Shown here: positions 33,545-42,910 of the stretch, in pieces
Numbering within the stretch: position 1 is the stretch's first letter
Layout: each line of letters starts with the position of its first letter
Source of the DNA: an uncultured Nitrospirota bacterium
Lineage (GTDB): Bacteria > CG2-30-53-67
Reading direction: 5' to 3'
Assembly (NCBI GenBank): GCA_947259355.1
Contig: CAMYMF010000002.1
Coordinates: 62,001-126,000, forward strand
DNA: 64,000 nucleotides
Notes under the pieces: model-generated
What the model saw: only the letters and a program-made list of their open reading frames with translations
Databases searched by the model: none
What the model was told of the DNA's origin: nothing
Program-made: the position numbers and the translations under genes

Positions 33545-35557
33545 ATGAAACGGAAGAAGGCCAACGAGAATTGGACCATTTATGATCTCGATGTCCAGGC
33601 CTTCGAGAGGATCCTGAAGAAGGCCTCCCTCGGGCTGGGCCAATCTCTCTTTCTCCTCGACACCGAGGGCTTCTTCCTGACGGCCCCGCCGCAGGAGCGT
33701 CCTCCCTTCTGCCGATATGTTCTGGATCATCCCGATGGATGCCGCCGCTGCCGTGAAAGCCTCATGAAGGGCCACAAGCGGGTCATGCAGGAGGGCAAGT
33801 CTTCCATCTTCTCCTGTCATGCGGGGATGGTCAAAGTGACGGCGCCGGTCTGGGTGGACAGCAAGATAGTGGCCGTGCTCAACGGCTGCACCAGCCTGCT
33901 CTTTGATGACGGCAGTCCCTTTCCCCGGGACAAGTTTGGCCGGGCCATCGGGGAGCTGGGCGTGCCGGAGGAGATCGTGAAGACCCTGGAAACGGCGCCC
34001 AAACAGAAAGTCACGCAGACCCTCGATCTGCTGGTGGCCATGGCCAATCTCATTGCCGAGACCTCGGCGGAGAATCTGCGAACCCTGCAGCAGGTGGACG
34101 AGGCGACAAAACATATCCGGCGCCAGAATGAAAAGCTCATTGCTCTTTACGAGCTGAACCAGATTCTTCAGAGCCCCCTGTCGCTAAACGAAAAGCTTCT
34201 GGTCATCCTCTCATCGCTGACGTCCACCGAAGGGTTCGGATTCAGCCGGGCCATGCTCCTGCTTCTCAACGACAATATGACACGGCTCGAAGGCCGGATG
34301 GGTGTCGGGCCCAACTCCCAGAAGGAGGCCAGGTCTGCCCGGGCCAAAGGGCGGCCGGTGCTGGCTGCCAAGCACCTCTATGAGCGGATCCGCCGGCATG
34401 AAGCGGTGTTGGAGCGCGATGTGACCTCCTTTGACGACCAGGTCCGTACGCTCTCCTTCTCGACGCGGGAGAAGGAACGCTACCCGGTGGCGACGCTCTT
34501 TGAAAAGGGGCCCGTCATTGTTCAAAGCGGCGCGGAAAATCGGGCCCGCATCGATCCCCAACTGGCCAAAGTGATCGGACACGTTGGACGGTTTGTGGCG
34601 ATTCCACTGAACGAGAACGAGACCCCCATCGGCGTGATTATTGCGGACAACCGGTTTTCCCGGCAGAAAATGGAAAAGGATACGCTGCAAATCTTGAGCG
34701 TCTTTGCCAACCAGGCAGCCACGGCCATTTCCAACTCCAAGCTCTATTCGATCCTTCAGGAAAAGATATTTCAGCTGGCCGAATCGAACCGCAATCTGCA
34801 CAAGACCCACGCGCGGATGCTGCAGATGGAGCGCTTTTCAATCATGGGGTCCGTGGCCGCAGGAGTGGCCCATGAGATTAAGAACCCCCTCAATGCCATT
34901 GTCATCTACCTCGAACTGCTCAAGAAAGAGATCCAGAAAGAGAAACCGGAAAAGCGGAAGATCGCCAAGAAGCTGAACGTGGTGGAGGAAGAGATCGAAC
35001 GTCTTTCGGACATGGCCACGGAGTTTTTGTCATACAGCAATGTGGGTCCCCTGGAGACCAGCCCCATCGATATCCGGATCCTGCTGGATCAGGTCGTTCG
35101 TTTTCTCGGGTATCAGGCCAAAGAGCATCGGATCAAGATCCGCAAGCGCTACGCCGACCGGCTTCCGGAAATCTCTGTGAATCACAAGCAGATCAAGCAG
35201 GTCTTCATCAATATTATCCTGAACGCGCTGCAGGCGATGCCCAATGGTGGAACCCTCACCGTTTCGGTGGGTGAGGTTGCGGCGATGCCGGACTGCCTGC
35301 AAGTGACCTTCGACGACACGGGGGCGGGGATCCCGGAGGACGTCCTGGGGCACATATTTGAGCCGTTTTACACGACCCGACAGGGTGGAACGGGGTTGGG
35401 GCTCTCCTTTGTGGAAAAAGTGGTTCGGGATCACGGCGGCCTGGTGACGATCCGCAGCGAGACAGATCGGGGCACCTGCGTGGAGTTGCGGCTTCCCTAT
35501 ACCGCCAAAGGCTTGGAAACAGTCGATCTGGCGGACAAGACTGGCATGAATCGCTGA
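33545..35557 (+). CDS. Sensor histidine kinase with PocR and GAF domains
   Basis: 670-residue cytoplasmic kinase, no membrane segments. N-terminal PocR-type ligand-binding domain with its cysteine pattern (FCRYVLDHPDGCRRCRESL, FSCHAGMVKVTAPV, NGCTS), then a coiled linker, a GAF domain (about 200-410), HisKA with phospho-site AAGVAHEIKNPLNA, and HATPase (NIILNALQAMPNGG, DTGAGIPEDVL, QGGTGLGLS). AGGAGGTC lies directly before ATG at 33545. The PocR cysteines suggest sensing of small hydrocarbon derivatives or a metal/redox cue. It lies upstream of the exopolysaccharide operon, facing the same way; no response regulator is attached. Confidence 0.92.
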   Translation: MKRKKANENWTIYDLDVQAFERILKKASLGLGQSLFLLDTEGFFLTAPPQERPPFCRYVLDHPDGCRRCRESLMKGHKRVMQEGKSSIFSCHAGMVKVTAPVWVDSKIVAVLNGCTSLLFDDGSPFPRDKFGRAIGELGVPEEIVKTLETAPKQKVTQTLDLLVAMANLIAETSAENLRTLQQVDEATKHIRRQNEKLIALYELNQILQSPLSLNEKLLVILSSLTSTEGFGFSRAMLLLLNDNMTRLEGRMGVGPNSQKEARSARAKGRPVLAAKHLYERIRRHEAVLERDVTSFDDQVRTLSFSTREKERYPVATLFEKGPVIVQSGAENRARIDPQLAKVIGHVGRFVAIPLNENETPIGVIIADNRFSRQKMEKDTLQILSVFANQAATAISNSKLYSILQEKIFQLAESNRNLHKTHARMLQMERFSIMGSVAAGVAHEIKNPLNAIVIYLELLKKEIQKEKPEKRKIAKKLNVVEEEIERLSDMATEFLSYSNVGPLETSPIDIRILLDQVVRFLGYQAKEHRIKIRKRYADRLPEISVNHKQIKQVFINIILNALQAMPNGGTLTVSVGEVAAMPDCLQVTFDDTGAGIPEDVLGHIFEPFYTTRQGGTGLGLSFVEKVVRDHGGLVTIRSETDRGTCVELRLPYTAKGLETVDLADKTGMNR

Positions 35558-35597
35558 AGCCATCCTTTCAGACGGCATCCTGCACACGGATTCTCTG

Positions 35598-35626
35598 TTG
35601 TGATTCGATTTCCAGTCCTCTATAAT
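35598..35626 (+). promoter_or_regulatory. Promoter of the exopolysaccharide operon
   Basis: TTGTGA (35598-35603), a 17-base spacer and a perfect TATAAT (35621-35626), giving a leader of about 125 bases before the Wzz-type gene. Confidence 0.65.
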
Positions 35627-35756
35627 AAATGAGTCAGTTGCCGCCGAAGGAGAGCAGGCACGCGCTGTTCCATCGGCACCACATGGGCGTTGCCTCCCGA
35701 GAATCAGCAGGCAGGTATGCGCTCACGAATCGATCCGAGACGGCTGAAGAGGGACG

Positions 35757-37286
35757 ATGATGTTTGACGACGCAGGAATCAGTCTGAAAGAATACTATCG
35801 GCTCCTTCTGCGAAACAAAATGTTCTTTTTTGTACCGTTTATCGTCGTTTTCTGCCTCGTCGCTTTGAGCAGCCTCTTTTTCCCCAAGATCTACGAATCG
35901 ACGACGGTCATTCAGGTGCAGGAGCAGCAGCCCAATCCCCTTGGCACCGAGCGGCTGGTCCGGGAGGACCTCCAGGAACGGCTCAAGACGTTGACGGAGG
36001 TGGTGTTGAGTCGGCCCCACCTCCTCGAGACCATCCGAAAACTCAATCTCGATGCGGGGATCGAATCGGATCTGGAGCGGGAGGGACTGATTGGTGCGAT
36101 CCGCAAGAGCGTTTCTGTCCGCCGCAGGGGAAGTGATCTTTTCGAGATCGCCGCAGAAGACCGGGATCCCATGCTGGCCATGAAGCTGACCAGCACCATC
36201 GTGAATCTATTCATGGACGAAAACCTGTCGATGAAACGAACCCAGGCCTATGCCTCGGTGGAGTTCATCGAGGATCAGCTCAAGCTCTACAAGGAGAAAC
36301 TGGAGGCTTCGGAAGCAGCCCTGAGCGAATTCAAGCAAGCCCATATCGGGGAGATGCCGGGGGAACAGAACAGCAACCTGATCCAGCTGGAGCGCCTGCG
36401 CGACTCCCTGGCGCAGGTCAATATGGAGTTGCAGGAAGCGGTCTCCAAGAAGCGTTACGTGGAAGCCCGCCTGGCAGCGGAAAAGCCGATGGTGGTCACC
36501 ATGACGACAGGCGAGGCGGCCTCGGTGGAAGACAAGATCGCGATCCTGCAGTTCGAGCTGAGCCAGCTGCTGGCCAACTATACCGAAAAACATCCCGACA
36601 TCATTCGGATCCGGGCCGAAATTGAGAAGCTGCAGAAGCAGGCCATGGGACCGGGCGATAGCGCGCCGCCCCTGGTGGGGAGCGGCAATCTGAGTACCCT
36701 CAATCCGATTCATCAGAATCTGAAAGAGGAACTGAACACTATCAACATCACCCTTGGGACCCTGCAGACCAAGCGGGCCGTCCTGACCCGGCGGATCGCG
36801 GAGTATGAAGAGAAAGTGGTGAGCATCCCCCGGCAGGAGAAGGAGCTCGCGGCTCTGGAGCGCGACTACAGTGTCAACGCGAAGATCTATGACATGCTCC
36901 TCATGAAGTATGAGGAAGCCCGCATTTCAAAACAGCTGGAGTTCACGCAGGGGGGAACCCGCTTTCAGGTGATTGAGCCGGCCATCGTTCCGCCCGCACC
37001 GATTAAGCCGAACCGCCTTATGTTTCTGGGGGCGGCCCTGGCGCTCGGCTGCGCGGCCGGGGCGGGGACCGTCTACGGCAAGGAGTACCTCGATACGTCC
37101 ACGCGGGGGGTCGAGGAGGCCGAATCGGTCTACCAGGTTCCGGTGCTGGCGGCCATCCCGGAGATCGTGACGAAAGTGGAGCTGGCCCGCAAGCGAAAAC
37201 TTCGGCGCCGGTGGGTCGCCTTTTCGGTTCTTTTTACGGCGGCGCTGATCAGCGCCCTTGTGGTTGCCGTCTATCGCGGCCTTTGA
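35757..37286 (+). CDS. Polysaccharide chain length determinant (Wzz/GNVR, XrtA-type)
   Basis: 509-residue inner-membrane protein controlling polymer length in exopolysaccharide export. N-terminal membrane segment (MFFFVPFIVVFCLVALSSLFF), a large periplasmic coiled-coil region with Wzz and GNVR features (VEFIEDQLKLYKEKLEASEAAL, RQEKELAALERDYSVNAKIYDMLLMKYEEA), proline-rich P(A/P)xPxxPN before the second membrane segment (FLGAALALGCAAGAGTVYG), and an unusual third hydrophobic segment at the C terminus (WVAFSVLFTAALISALVVAVY). This matches the XrtA-system chain length protein family. ATG-ATG start; either codon possible. First gene of a five-gene run. Confidence 0.9.
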   Translation: MMFDDAGISLKEYYRLLLRNKMFFFVPFIVVFCLVALSSLFFPKIYESTTVIQVQEQQPNPLGTERLVREDLQERLKTLTEVVLSRPHLLETIRKLNLDAGIESDLEREGLIGAIRKSVSVRRRGSDLFEIAAEDRDPMLAMKLTSTIVNLFMDENLSMKRTQAYASVEFIEDQLKLYKEKLEASEAALSEFKQAHIGEMPGEQNSNLIQLERLRDSLAQVNMELQEAVSKKRYVEARLAAEKPMVVTMTTGEAASVEDKIAILQFELSQLLANYTEKHPDIIRIRAEIEKLQKQAMGPGDSAPPLVGSGNLSTLNPIHQNLKEELNTINITLGTLQTKRAVLTRRIAEYEEKVVSIPRQEKELAALERDYSVNAKIYDMLLMKYEEARISKQLEFTQGGTRFQVIEPAIVPPAPIKPNRLMFLGAALALGCAAGAGTVYGKEYLDTSTRGVEEAESVYQVPVLAAIPEIVTKVELARKRKLRRRWVAFSVLFTAALISALVVAVYRGL

Positions 37287-37323
37287 GCGCTCCGGCAGCG
37301 GGCGCGGGACCATAGTTTATCCC

Positions 37324-39366
37324 ATGTACACACAATTCTTCGGATTCAAGGAAAAGCCCTTCAAGCTGGTGCCCGACCCCAGGTTTCTCTACCTCAGTGA
37401 GGCCCACCGGGCGGCGCTCAATCATCTGCAGTACGGGCTGGAGGACCGGAACGGTTTTGTGGTCATCACCGGGGAGGTCGGCTCGGGCAAGACCCTGCTC
37501 CTGCGGGTCCTCATGAACTCCCTTCCCCGGACCACCCGCATTGCGCGCGTGATCAATACGAATTTCAATGCCCACGAGCTGCTCGAGCATGTGCTCAATG
37601 AGTTTGGTCTCGAAACGGGGGAGGAGACCAAACCGAAGCTCCTCTCCATGCTGACCCAGTATCTGCTGCAAGCCTTTGCCGAGCGCAAGGAGGCGCTTCT
37701 CATCATCGATGAAGCCCAGAATCTCAGCCTGGACGCGCTGGAAGAGCTCCGTATGATCTCCAATCTCGAAACCAATACGGAGAAACTGATACAGATCGTC
37801 ATGGTGGGGCAGCCGCAATTGCGTTACAAGCTCAACCTGCCTGACCTGGAACAGCTGAAACAGCGTATTACCGTGCAGTATCATCTTCCCGCGTTGAGTG
37901 AAACCGATACCTATGGCTATGTGGCACACCGCCTCCATATCTCACGGGGCGAGGGCGAGGAGCCCCTTACCCCCCAAGCGCTTCGGGGCATCTACGAATA
38001 CTCCCACGGGATTCCGAGGTTGATCAACGTGATTGCCGATGCGGCGCTGCGTCTCGGCTACGCAGAAGAAAAATCGGTGGTCGATGAAGCGCTGGTGCAG
38101 GAAGTGAGCCAGGAACTGGAAGAACTGGGGGGCACCGACGGGCAGAGCCCCCTGCCGGGGCCGGCGAGCAGCGCGGGCGTGGACCAGAGCATCATCGAGT
38201 TGAATCGGAAGTTCCAGAGCCTTTACGATCAGATGCAGGAGATCTACATCCACAAGGGTGAAGAGAATCGGCTGGCCTACGAACGGTTTCTCAACAGGGG
38301 ACAGGAGCAGGAAACCCAGGAGAGTCTCCAGAACCTTCAGGAACGGGAGCGGCTGATTCTGGAGAAGGAGCGGGAAATACACGAAAAGCTCTTCGAAGTG
38401 TCGCGCCGTCTCGATGAACTAAACAGCTTTCGGGAAAGCCTGGAAGAGAAGAAGGTGGAATTCCACGAGAAGGTGCGGGAGCTCGATCTGCGGCTGGAAG
38501 CGCTGAAGGAGCCCGACGGCCAACACCGGGAGGACGAATCCAAGGCCGGCACGCCCAGTTCCGATGAGCCTCTGATGCGGCGGATGAAGCAGCTCGAGGG
38601 GGTACAGCAGCGGCTCCAGGCGCGGGAAGAAGAGCTCAGTGCCCGCATGGGCGAGCTCAAGTTAGTTTTGCGTGATCTGGAAGAGAAAAAGGAGATGCTC
38701 CACTCCCTGGAGCAGGACAAGTCCGTCGCTGTACGGTTGCGGGAACTGGAGGAGCAGCAGCGATCGGTCCGCAAGAAGGAAGAGGACTTGGTAGGGAAAC
38801 TGGCGTTGTTGGAGAAACAGATCCAGCAGAAGGCCGTTGCCCCGGCGCCGGCAGCGCCCAACGCGCCGGAAAGCTCGCCCGACAAGAAGTTTCTCGTCGA
38901 TCTGATCGTTCGTGTCGACCGGTTGCTGTCCGAGATGGACGCCATGGAGTCTCAGAAACAACTGTTGCGAAGCTGGGATGGTACGGAAGACGGCTTCGAG
39001 ACGAGGCGGCGGCAGATTGAGCAGAACTTTGCCATTCTCCAGGAGCGAGAAGAGGAGTTGCTCGAGCGGATTGACCAGATCAAGAACAGCCTGCAGGGCT
39101 TTGAGGACAAGACGGCCGCCCTCGATGTCATCGCAGAGGGGTTTGTCCAAAAGGAGCAGGTTCTCGATCGTAAACTGGACGAGCTGAGCCGCTTGATACT
39201 CGGGATGGAGCAGCGCCGAAACGCCTCCGAGCGTGAGCGAAGTGCGGCGACGGCACCGGTCCGGCAGGGGCCTGCGGCGCCTGCGGCCCCGGAGTCGTCG
39301 GACGAGTTGTCCGAGGGCGGCCGGCGTTTCAACATGCTTGTTCGAAAGATCCTCAGCGGATTATGA
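37324..39366 (+). CDS. ExeA/XrtA-type AAA ATPase with long C-terminal coiled coil
   Basis: 680 residues. Residues 1-270 are an ExeA/GspA-like ATPase: FGFKEKPFKLVPDPRFLYLS, Walker A GEVGSGKTLL, Walker B LLIIDEAQNLS, and SHGIPRLINVIADAALRLGY. This matches the ATPase found beside chain-length proteins in XrtA/PEP-CTERM exopolysaccharide loci. From about residue 300 a long Glu/Arg/Leu-rich coiled coil follows (LQERERLILEKEREIHEKLFEVSRRLDEL...), over 330 residues, not present in the usual 270-340 residue homologues. The start at 37324 matches the family but has a poor ribosome binding site. Confidence 0.9.
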   Translation: MYTQFFGFKEKPFKLVPDPRFLYLSEAHRAALNHLQYGLEDRNGFVVITGEVGSGKTLLLRVLMNSLPRTTRIARVINTNFNAHELLEHVLNEFGLETGEETKPKLLSMLTQYLLQAFAERKEALLIIDEAQNLSLDALEELRMISNLETNTEKLIQIVMVGQPQLRYKLNLPDLEQLKQRITVQYHLPALSETDTYGYVAHRLHISRGEGEEPLTPQALRGIYEYSHGIPRLINVIADAALRLGYAEEKSVVDEALVQEVSQELEELGGTDGQSPLPGPASSAGVDQSIIELNRKFQSLYDQMQEIYIHKGEENRLAYERFLNRGQEQETQESLQNLQERERLILEKEREIHEKLFEVSRRLDELNSFRESLEEKKVEFHEKVRELDLRLEALKEPDGQHREDESKAGTPSSDEPLMRRMKQLEGVQQRLQAREEELSARMGELKLVLRDLEEKKEMLHSLEQDKSVAVRLRELEEQQRSVRKKEEDLVGKLALLEKQIQQKAVAPAPAAPNAPESSPDKKFLVDLIVRVDRLLSEMDAMESQKQLLRSWDGTEDGFETRRRQIEQNFAILQEREEELLERIDQIKNSLQGFEDKTAALDVIAEGFVQKEQVLDRKLDELSRLILGMEQRRNASERERSAATAPVRQGPAAPAAPESSDELSEGGRRFNMLVRKILSGL

Positions 39367-39453
39367 GCAGGTAGCGAACCGGCCGGTGGACGCTGCTGTG
39401 CTTGCGGGTCGGTCTTAAGGGTTTACCCATGAGAGATAAACGGTGTCGGTGTA

Positions 39454-41079
39454 ATGGAGATTAGAGGTTGCATACAGGACGTTCCCGTCCGCGAGCTTCT
39501 GGAAGCCGCGGAAGCGGAAGAGCAAACAGGTGTGCTCTTCTTGAAAAGCGCGGTCGGCATCGGTGAGATTGCCTTTGACAACGGGAAGATCTACGCGGCC
39601 GAGTCGCCCTTCGTGCGGGAGAAACTTGGGCACCGGCTGGTGGAAGAGGGGACCATCCACGCGTCCGATCTTTACCGGTCTCTTCGCCAGCAGAACGGTC
39701 AAGAGGACCTTTTGCTGGGACAGATTCTGGCGCGGGAGAAGCTGCTGGCTCCGGAAGCGGTAGCGCGGATTGTCGTGCGCCAGATCGAGGAAGCCGTCCT
39801 ACATCTTCTCCTCTGGACAAAGGGGCAATTCACTTTCGAGCCCACGGGACCCGAGCGCCCCCCCGAGGTGCGCGTTGCGCCGGCCGGCTTGATCAGCAAG
39901 AGAAGCGAGACGCCGTCGCCAAAATACCGCGGAGCGGACGGGGTCCTGCGGCTGATTGAAGATCATCCCGATCCCCTCATTCACCGCAGACTCCAGGGGG
40001 AGCTGCAGCGCAAGATCAGTCGGACAGAGGTGTTCGAGCCCCAGATTGTGGTGGTACTAGTCGAAGGCGATTCCAGAATGCGCATGATGGTGCACGACGA
40101 ACTGGTCAAGCAGAATTTCAACGTCAAGGGGGTCAATCATCCGGACAAGGCCCTGTTCGTGATTCGACAGCTTCTGGAGAATGGATACAGTCCCATCGTG
40201 GTGACGGACGTCGATTATCCGCAGGAGAAGACGCAGCTCGCGGGGTTGACTTTCATGGAATCCCTCCATCAGGACTATCCCGACGTCCCCGTCTTGGTCT
40301 CTACGGCTTATCCCATCTCGAATCTGCGTCGGCGCATTCTTTATCTCGGCGGCATCTTCTGTCTGGTCAAGCCGGACCTGACGCTTGTGGCCCCAAAGAA
40401 TTTCGAACAGACCTTTCAGGCCTTTGTGCATGAATTGACCTATTGCTTGGACAGGAGCATTCAGCACTATTATCATGATTACTATCAAGAACGCTCCGAT
40501 CTCATCAAGGCCGATCTCATCGAAGACCTCTACAACACCCGCCGGGAACTGACCCGTTTCGGTGACCAGCTGGTGGAGGATGGCGCCTCCCTGGAGCATT
40601 TGTACCGCATCAGCGACATGCTGGTCCGTCACGGGAATATGGACGGTGCTATTGCGGCTGTCCTCGATTTCATGGTGCGTCGTTACGACCACGTGGCGCT
40701 TTTTCTCTGGGACAAGAAGTATCTCAATGGCTATCTGGGCCGCTCCCGTCTGCGGGCAGACTTCACGGACCGGATTCAGCGGGTGTCCATCGAATACGAC
40801 CGGATCCCCTTTCTGAAACGGCTGCGCGAAGCGAAGAAACCGGTCACCGGCCTTCCTCAGGAGAAGGTGCTGCAGGAGGATTTCCTCGGGCGGTTTCTGG
40901 CCGCCGAGCCGGTGTGGCAGCTGTTTTATCCCGTGGAAGTACTCGGAAAGGTTGTCGCCCTCTGGTATGCTGACACCGTGAAGGCATCGGGTCGCCCCCA
41001 GAACCCCCGGGCCCTGCTCACATTTCTGAATCTCATCGTGCTGGCCCTGAAGATGGACGTGGAACAGAATGGGCGGTGA
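39454..41079 (+). CDS. DUF4388 / receiver-like / GAF-like protein
   Basis: 541-residue cytoplasmic protein. The N-terminal about 150 residues are DUF4388-like (MEIRGCIQDVPVRELLEAA, GIGEIAFDNGKIYAAES, WTKGQFTFEPTGPERP). The middle (about 200-330) looks like a receiver domain (IVVVLVEGDSRMRMMVHDEL, possible acceptor Asp in VVTDVDYP, K in LVKPDL), and the C-terminal about 180 residues look GAF-like (SLEHLYRISDMLVRHGNMDGAIAAVL...). Such proteins are known mainly from gliding/motile deltaproteobacteria as signalling adaptors. Four bases overlap with an early start of the next gene. The start at 39454 has a weak ribosome binding site. Confidence 0.78.
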   Translation: MEIRGCIQDVPVRELLEAAEAEEQTGVLFLKSAVGIGEIAFDNGKIYAAESPFVREKLGHRLVEEGTIHASDLYRSLRQQNGQEDLLLGQILAREKLLAPEAVARIVVRQIEEAVLHLLLWTKGQFTFEPTGPERPPEVRVAPAGLISKRSETPSPKYRGADGVLRLIEDHPDPLIHRRLQGELQRKISRTEVFEPQIVVVLVEGDSRMRMMVHDELVKQNFNVKGVNHPDKALFVIRQLLENGYSPIVVTDVDYPQEKTQLAGLTFMESLHQDYPDVPVLVSTAYPISNLRRRILYLGGIFCLVKPDLTLVAPKNFEQTFQAFVHELTYCLDRSIQHYYHDYYQERSDLIKADLIEDLYNTRRELTRFGDQLVEDGASLEHLYRISDMLVRHGNMDGAIAAVLDFMVRRYDHVALFLWDKKYLNGYLGRSRLRADFTDRIQRVSIEYDRIPFLKRLREAKKPVTGLPQEKVLQEDFLGRFLAAEPVWQLFYPVEVLGKVVALWYADTVKASGRPQNPRALLTFLNLIVLALKMDVEQNGR

Positions 41080-41141
41080 CAGTCGAGTGGGCTGTTCCGG
41101 AATCCGACAGGGCCGCGGCAGACACGGAAGGAGAGTCGAAC

Positions 41142-42893
41142 GTGCCGGATGACGATCCGAAACAAAAGATCGGTCAGCTCCTCAAAGAGCTGAACGTCGT
41201 GGACGATCAACAGCTGGACCTTGCCCTGGACGAGCAAAAACGGACTCGGGAGCGGTTGGGATCGGTCCTGATCAAGATGGGTTTTCTCACGTCGGAAGAC
41301 CTGGACTACCTTCTGGCCCGTCAGTACAATGTGCCCTTCATCAGTCTGGAGCAGTATCGCCTCGACCCCAAGGTGGTCCGGCTCATTCCCGAGAAGTACT
41401 GTCGCCAACACAAAGTCATTGCCGTGCAGCGTCAAGACAACCTGCTCACGGTGGCCATGGCGAACCCCCACGACTTCGTGGTGGTCAATGAACTCTCCTT
41501 CATCGTGGGCATGAAGGTCGCCCCCGTCGTGAGTGCAGAGATTTCCATCCTCAAGGCCCTGGATGCCATGATGCAGGCCGAAGAGGAGGGGGAAGCGGAG
41601 GCGCCGGATTGGGAGGCGGAGCTGCTCAGCACGGAAGAGGTCGATATCGAGATTATTCAGAGCGATGAGGAGCCGTCGGATATCGAGGACATCATCGCCT
41701 CGTCGCAGGACGCACCGATCGTGCGTCTGGTGAACATGATCCTTTTGGCGGCCCTCGACAAACAGGCCACCCATGTGCACATTGAACCGCTCATGGAGAA
41801 GCTGCGGATTCGGCTGCGCATCGACGGGATCCTGGCCGAACTGGCCACCCCCCCGAAAAGATACCACGTAAACATCGTCAATCGCTTGAAAATCCTGAGC
41901 TCCCTGGATATTACGAAGCACAACATCCCGCAGGAGAACTATTTCCAGGTGCGCTCCCGGGGGCGGTTCGTGGACGTCAAGGTGGCCGCCTTCCCAACGC
42001 GATATGGGGAAAGCGTGGTACTCAGCCTACACACACAATTCCAGAAAACGCTGGCCCTCGACTCCCTCGGCATGCGCACCGAGGTGCTTCAGGAACTGAA
42101 GCGTCTCATCAGTCGAAAACGGGGGTTTCTCCTGGTCGTCGGTCCCAACAATAGCGGAAAGACGTCGACCATCTATGCCGCGCTGAGTTATCTGAATTCG
42201 CCGGAGAGAAGCCTCTACACTCTGGAAAACCCTATCAAGAATCTCATCGAAGGGATTTTCCAGGGACAGCCCGACGAGAAGGTGGGGCTGTCGTACCCGG
42301 AGGGCGTCCGGGCGGTGCTGGTGCAAGATCCCGATGTCCTCATGCTCGGCGACATGAACTTCGAGAAGGCCATCGGGCATGCCCTGCAGGCCTCGTTGTC
42401 GAACACCATGGTTTTGGGTCGCCTGAATTACAACGATTCCGCCGGGGCTATTCTCCACCTGCTCGACATGGGACTCCCGCCCTTTCTGATCTCCCAAGCC
42501 ATCACGGCGGTTTTGAGCCAGCGCCTCGTCCGCCGAATCTGCCCGAGCTGTTCGGAGAGCTATATTCCCCCCAAGAAGATCATCGAGGAGGCGCGAAAGT
42601 TCGTGGACGCGGAAGAAATCACTTTCCATCGCGGCGGCGGTTGTCGGGACTGCGGACTCACCGGTTATCTTGGATATGTCGGCATTTTTGAGTTGGCGCT
42701 TCTCAATGAGGAGATCCGTCACCGGATCCTGGAGCGGGCCTCGCGCAAAGCCCTTTCGGAGGCCATCCGCCGCAAGGGAACCATCATGCTCTATCAGGAC
42801 GCCCTCGACAAGGTCATCCGGGGGGTGACCACCTATGAAGAGATTCTCAGTATTGCCGATCTGGAGGCCGTACGAAATCCGCAGCAATCATAA
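41142..42893 (+). CDS. GspE/PilB-like secretion ATPase with altered catalytic boxes
   Basis: 583 residues from GTG at 41142, chosen for AAGGAG 8 bases upstream; a frame extension to 41076 is possible. Domains: T2SSE N-terminal domain (SVLIKMGFLTSEDLDYLLARQYNVPF), then the hexameric ATPase (APIVRLVNMIL...HVHIEP, C-terminal zinc cysteines CPSC and CRDC). Walker A is GPNNSGKT (K340) instead of GPTGSGKT. The Asp box is LENPIK (N363) instead of IEDPVE. Walker B reads LMLGDMNF with D404 where Glu is usual, and the His box is GRLNYND with N429 where HTND is usual. No pilus or type II secretion genes are adjacent. A structural or regulatory role in the exopolysaccharide operon is an inference. Confidence 0.88.
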   Translation: MPDDDPKQKIGQLLKELNVVDDQQLDLALDEQKRTRERLGSVLIKMGFLTSEDLDYLLARQYNVPFISLEQYRLDPKVVRLIPEKYCRQHKVIAVQRQDNLLTVAMANPHDFVVVNELSFIVGMKVAPVVSAEISILKALDAMMQAEEEGEAEAPDWEAELLSTEEVDIEIIQSDEEPSDIEDIIASSQDAPIVRLVNMILLAALDKQATHVHIEPLMEKLRIRLRIDGILAELATPPKRYHVNIVNRLKILSSLDITKHNIPQENYFQVRSRGRFVDVKVAAFPTRYGESVVLSLHTQFQKTLALDSLGMRTEVLQELKRLISRKRGFLLVVGPNNSGKTSTIYAALSYLNSPERSLYTLENPIKNLIEGIFQGQPDEKVGLSYPEGVRAVLVQDPDVLMLGDMNFEKAIGHALQASLSNTMVLGRLNYNDSAGAILHLLDMGLPPFLISQAITAVLSQRLVRRICPSCSESYIPPKKIIEEARKFVDAEEITFHRGGGCRDCGLTGYLGYVGIFELALLNEEIRHRILERASRKALSEAIRRKGTIMLYQDALDKVIRGVTTYEEILSIADLEAVRNPQQS

Positions 42894-42910
42894 GACGGCA
42901 GGAAGAAACT

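Noticed and set aside
35638-35757. Possible upstream ORF in the exopolysaccharide leader
   Set aside because: About 40 codons from a TTG, ending in the ATGATG of the Wzz-type gene; composition is not protein-like and there is no ribosome binding site for it.
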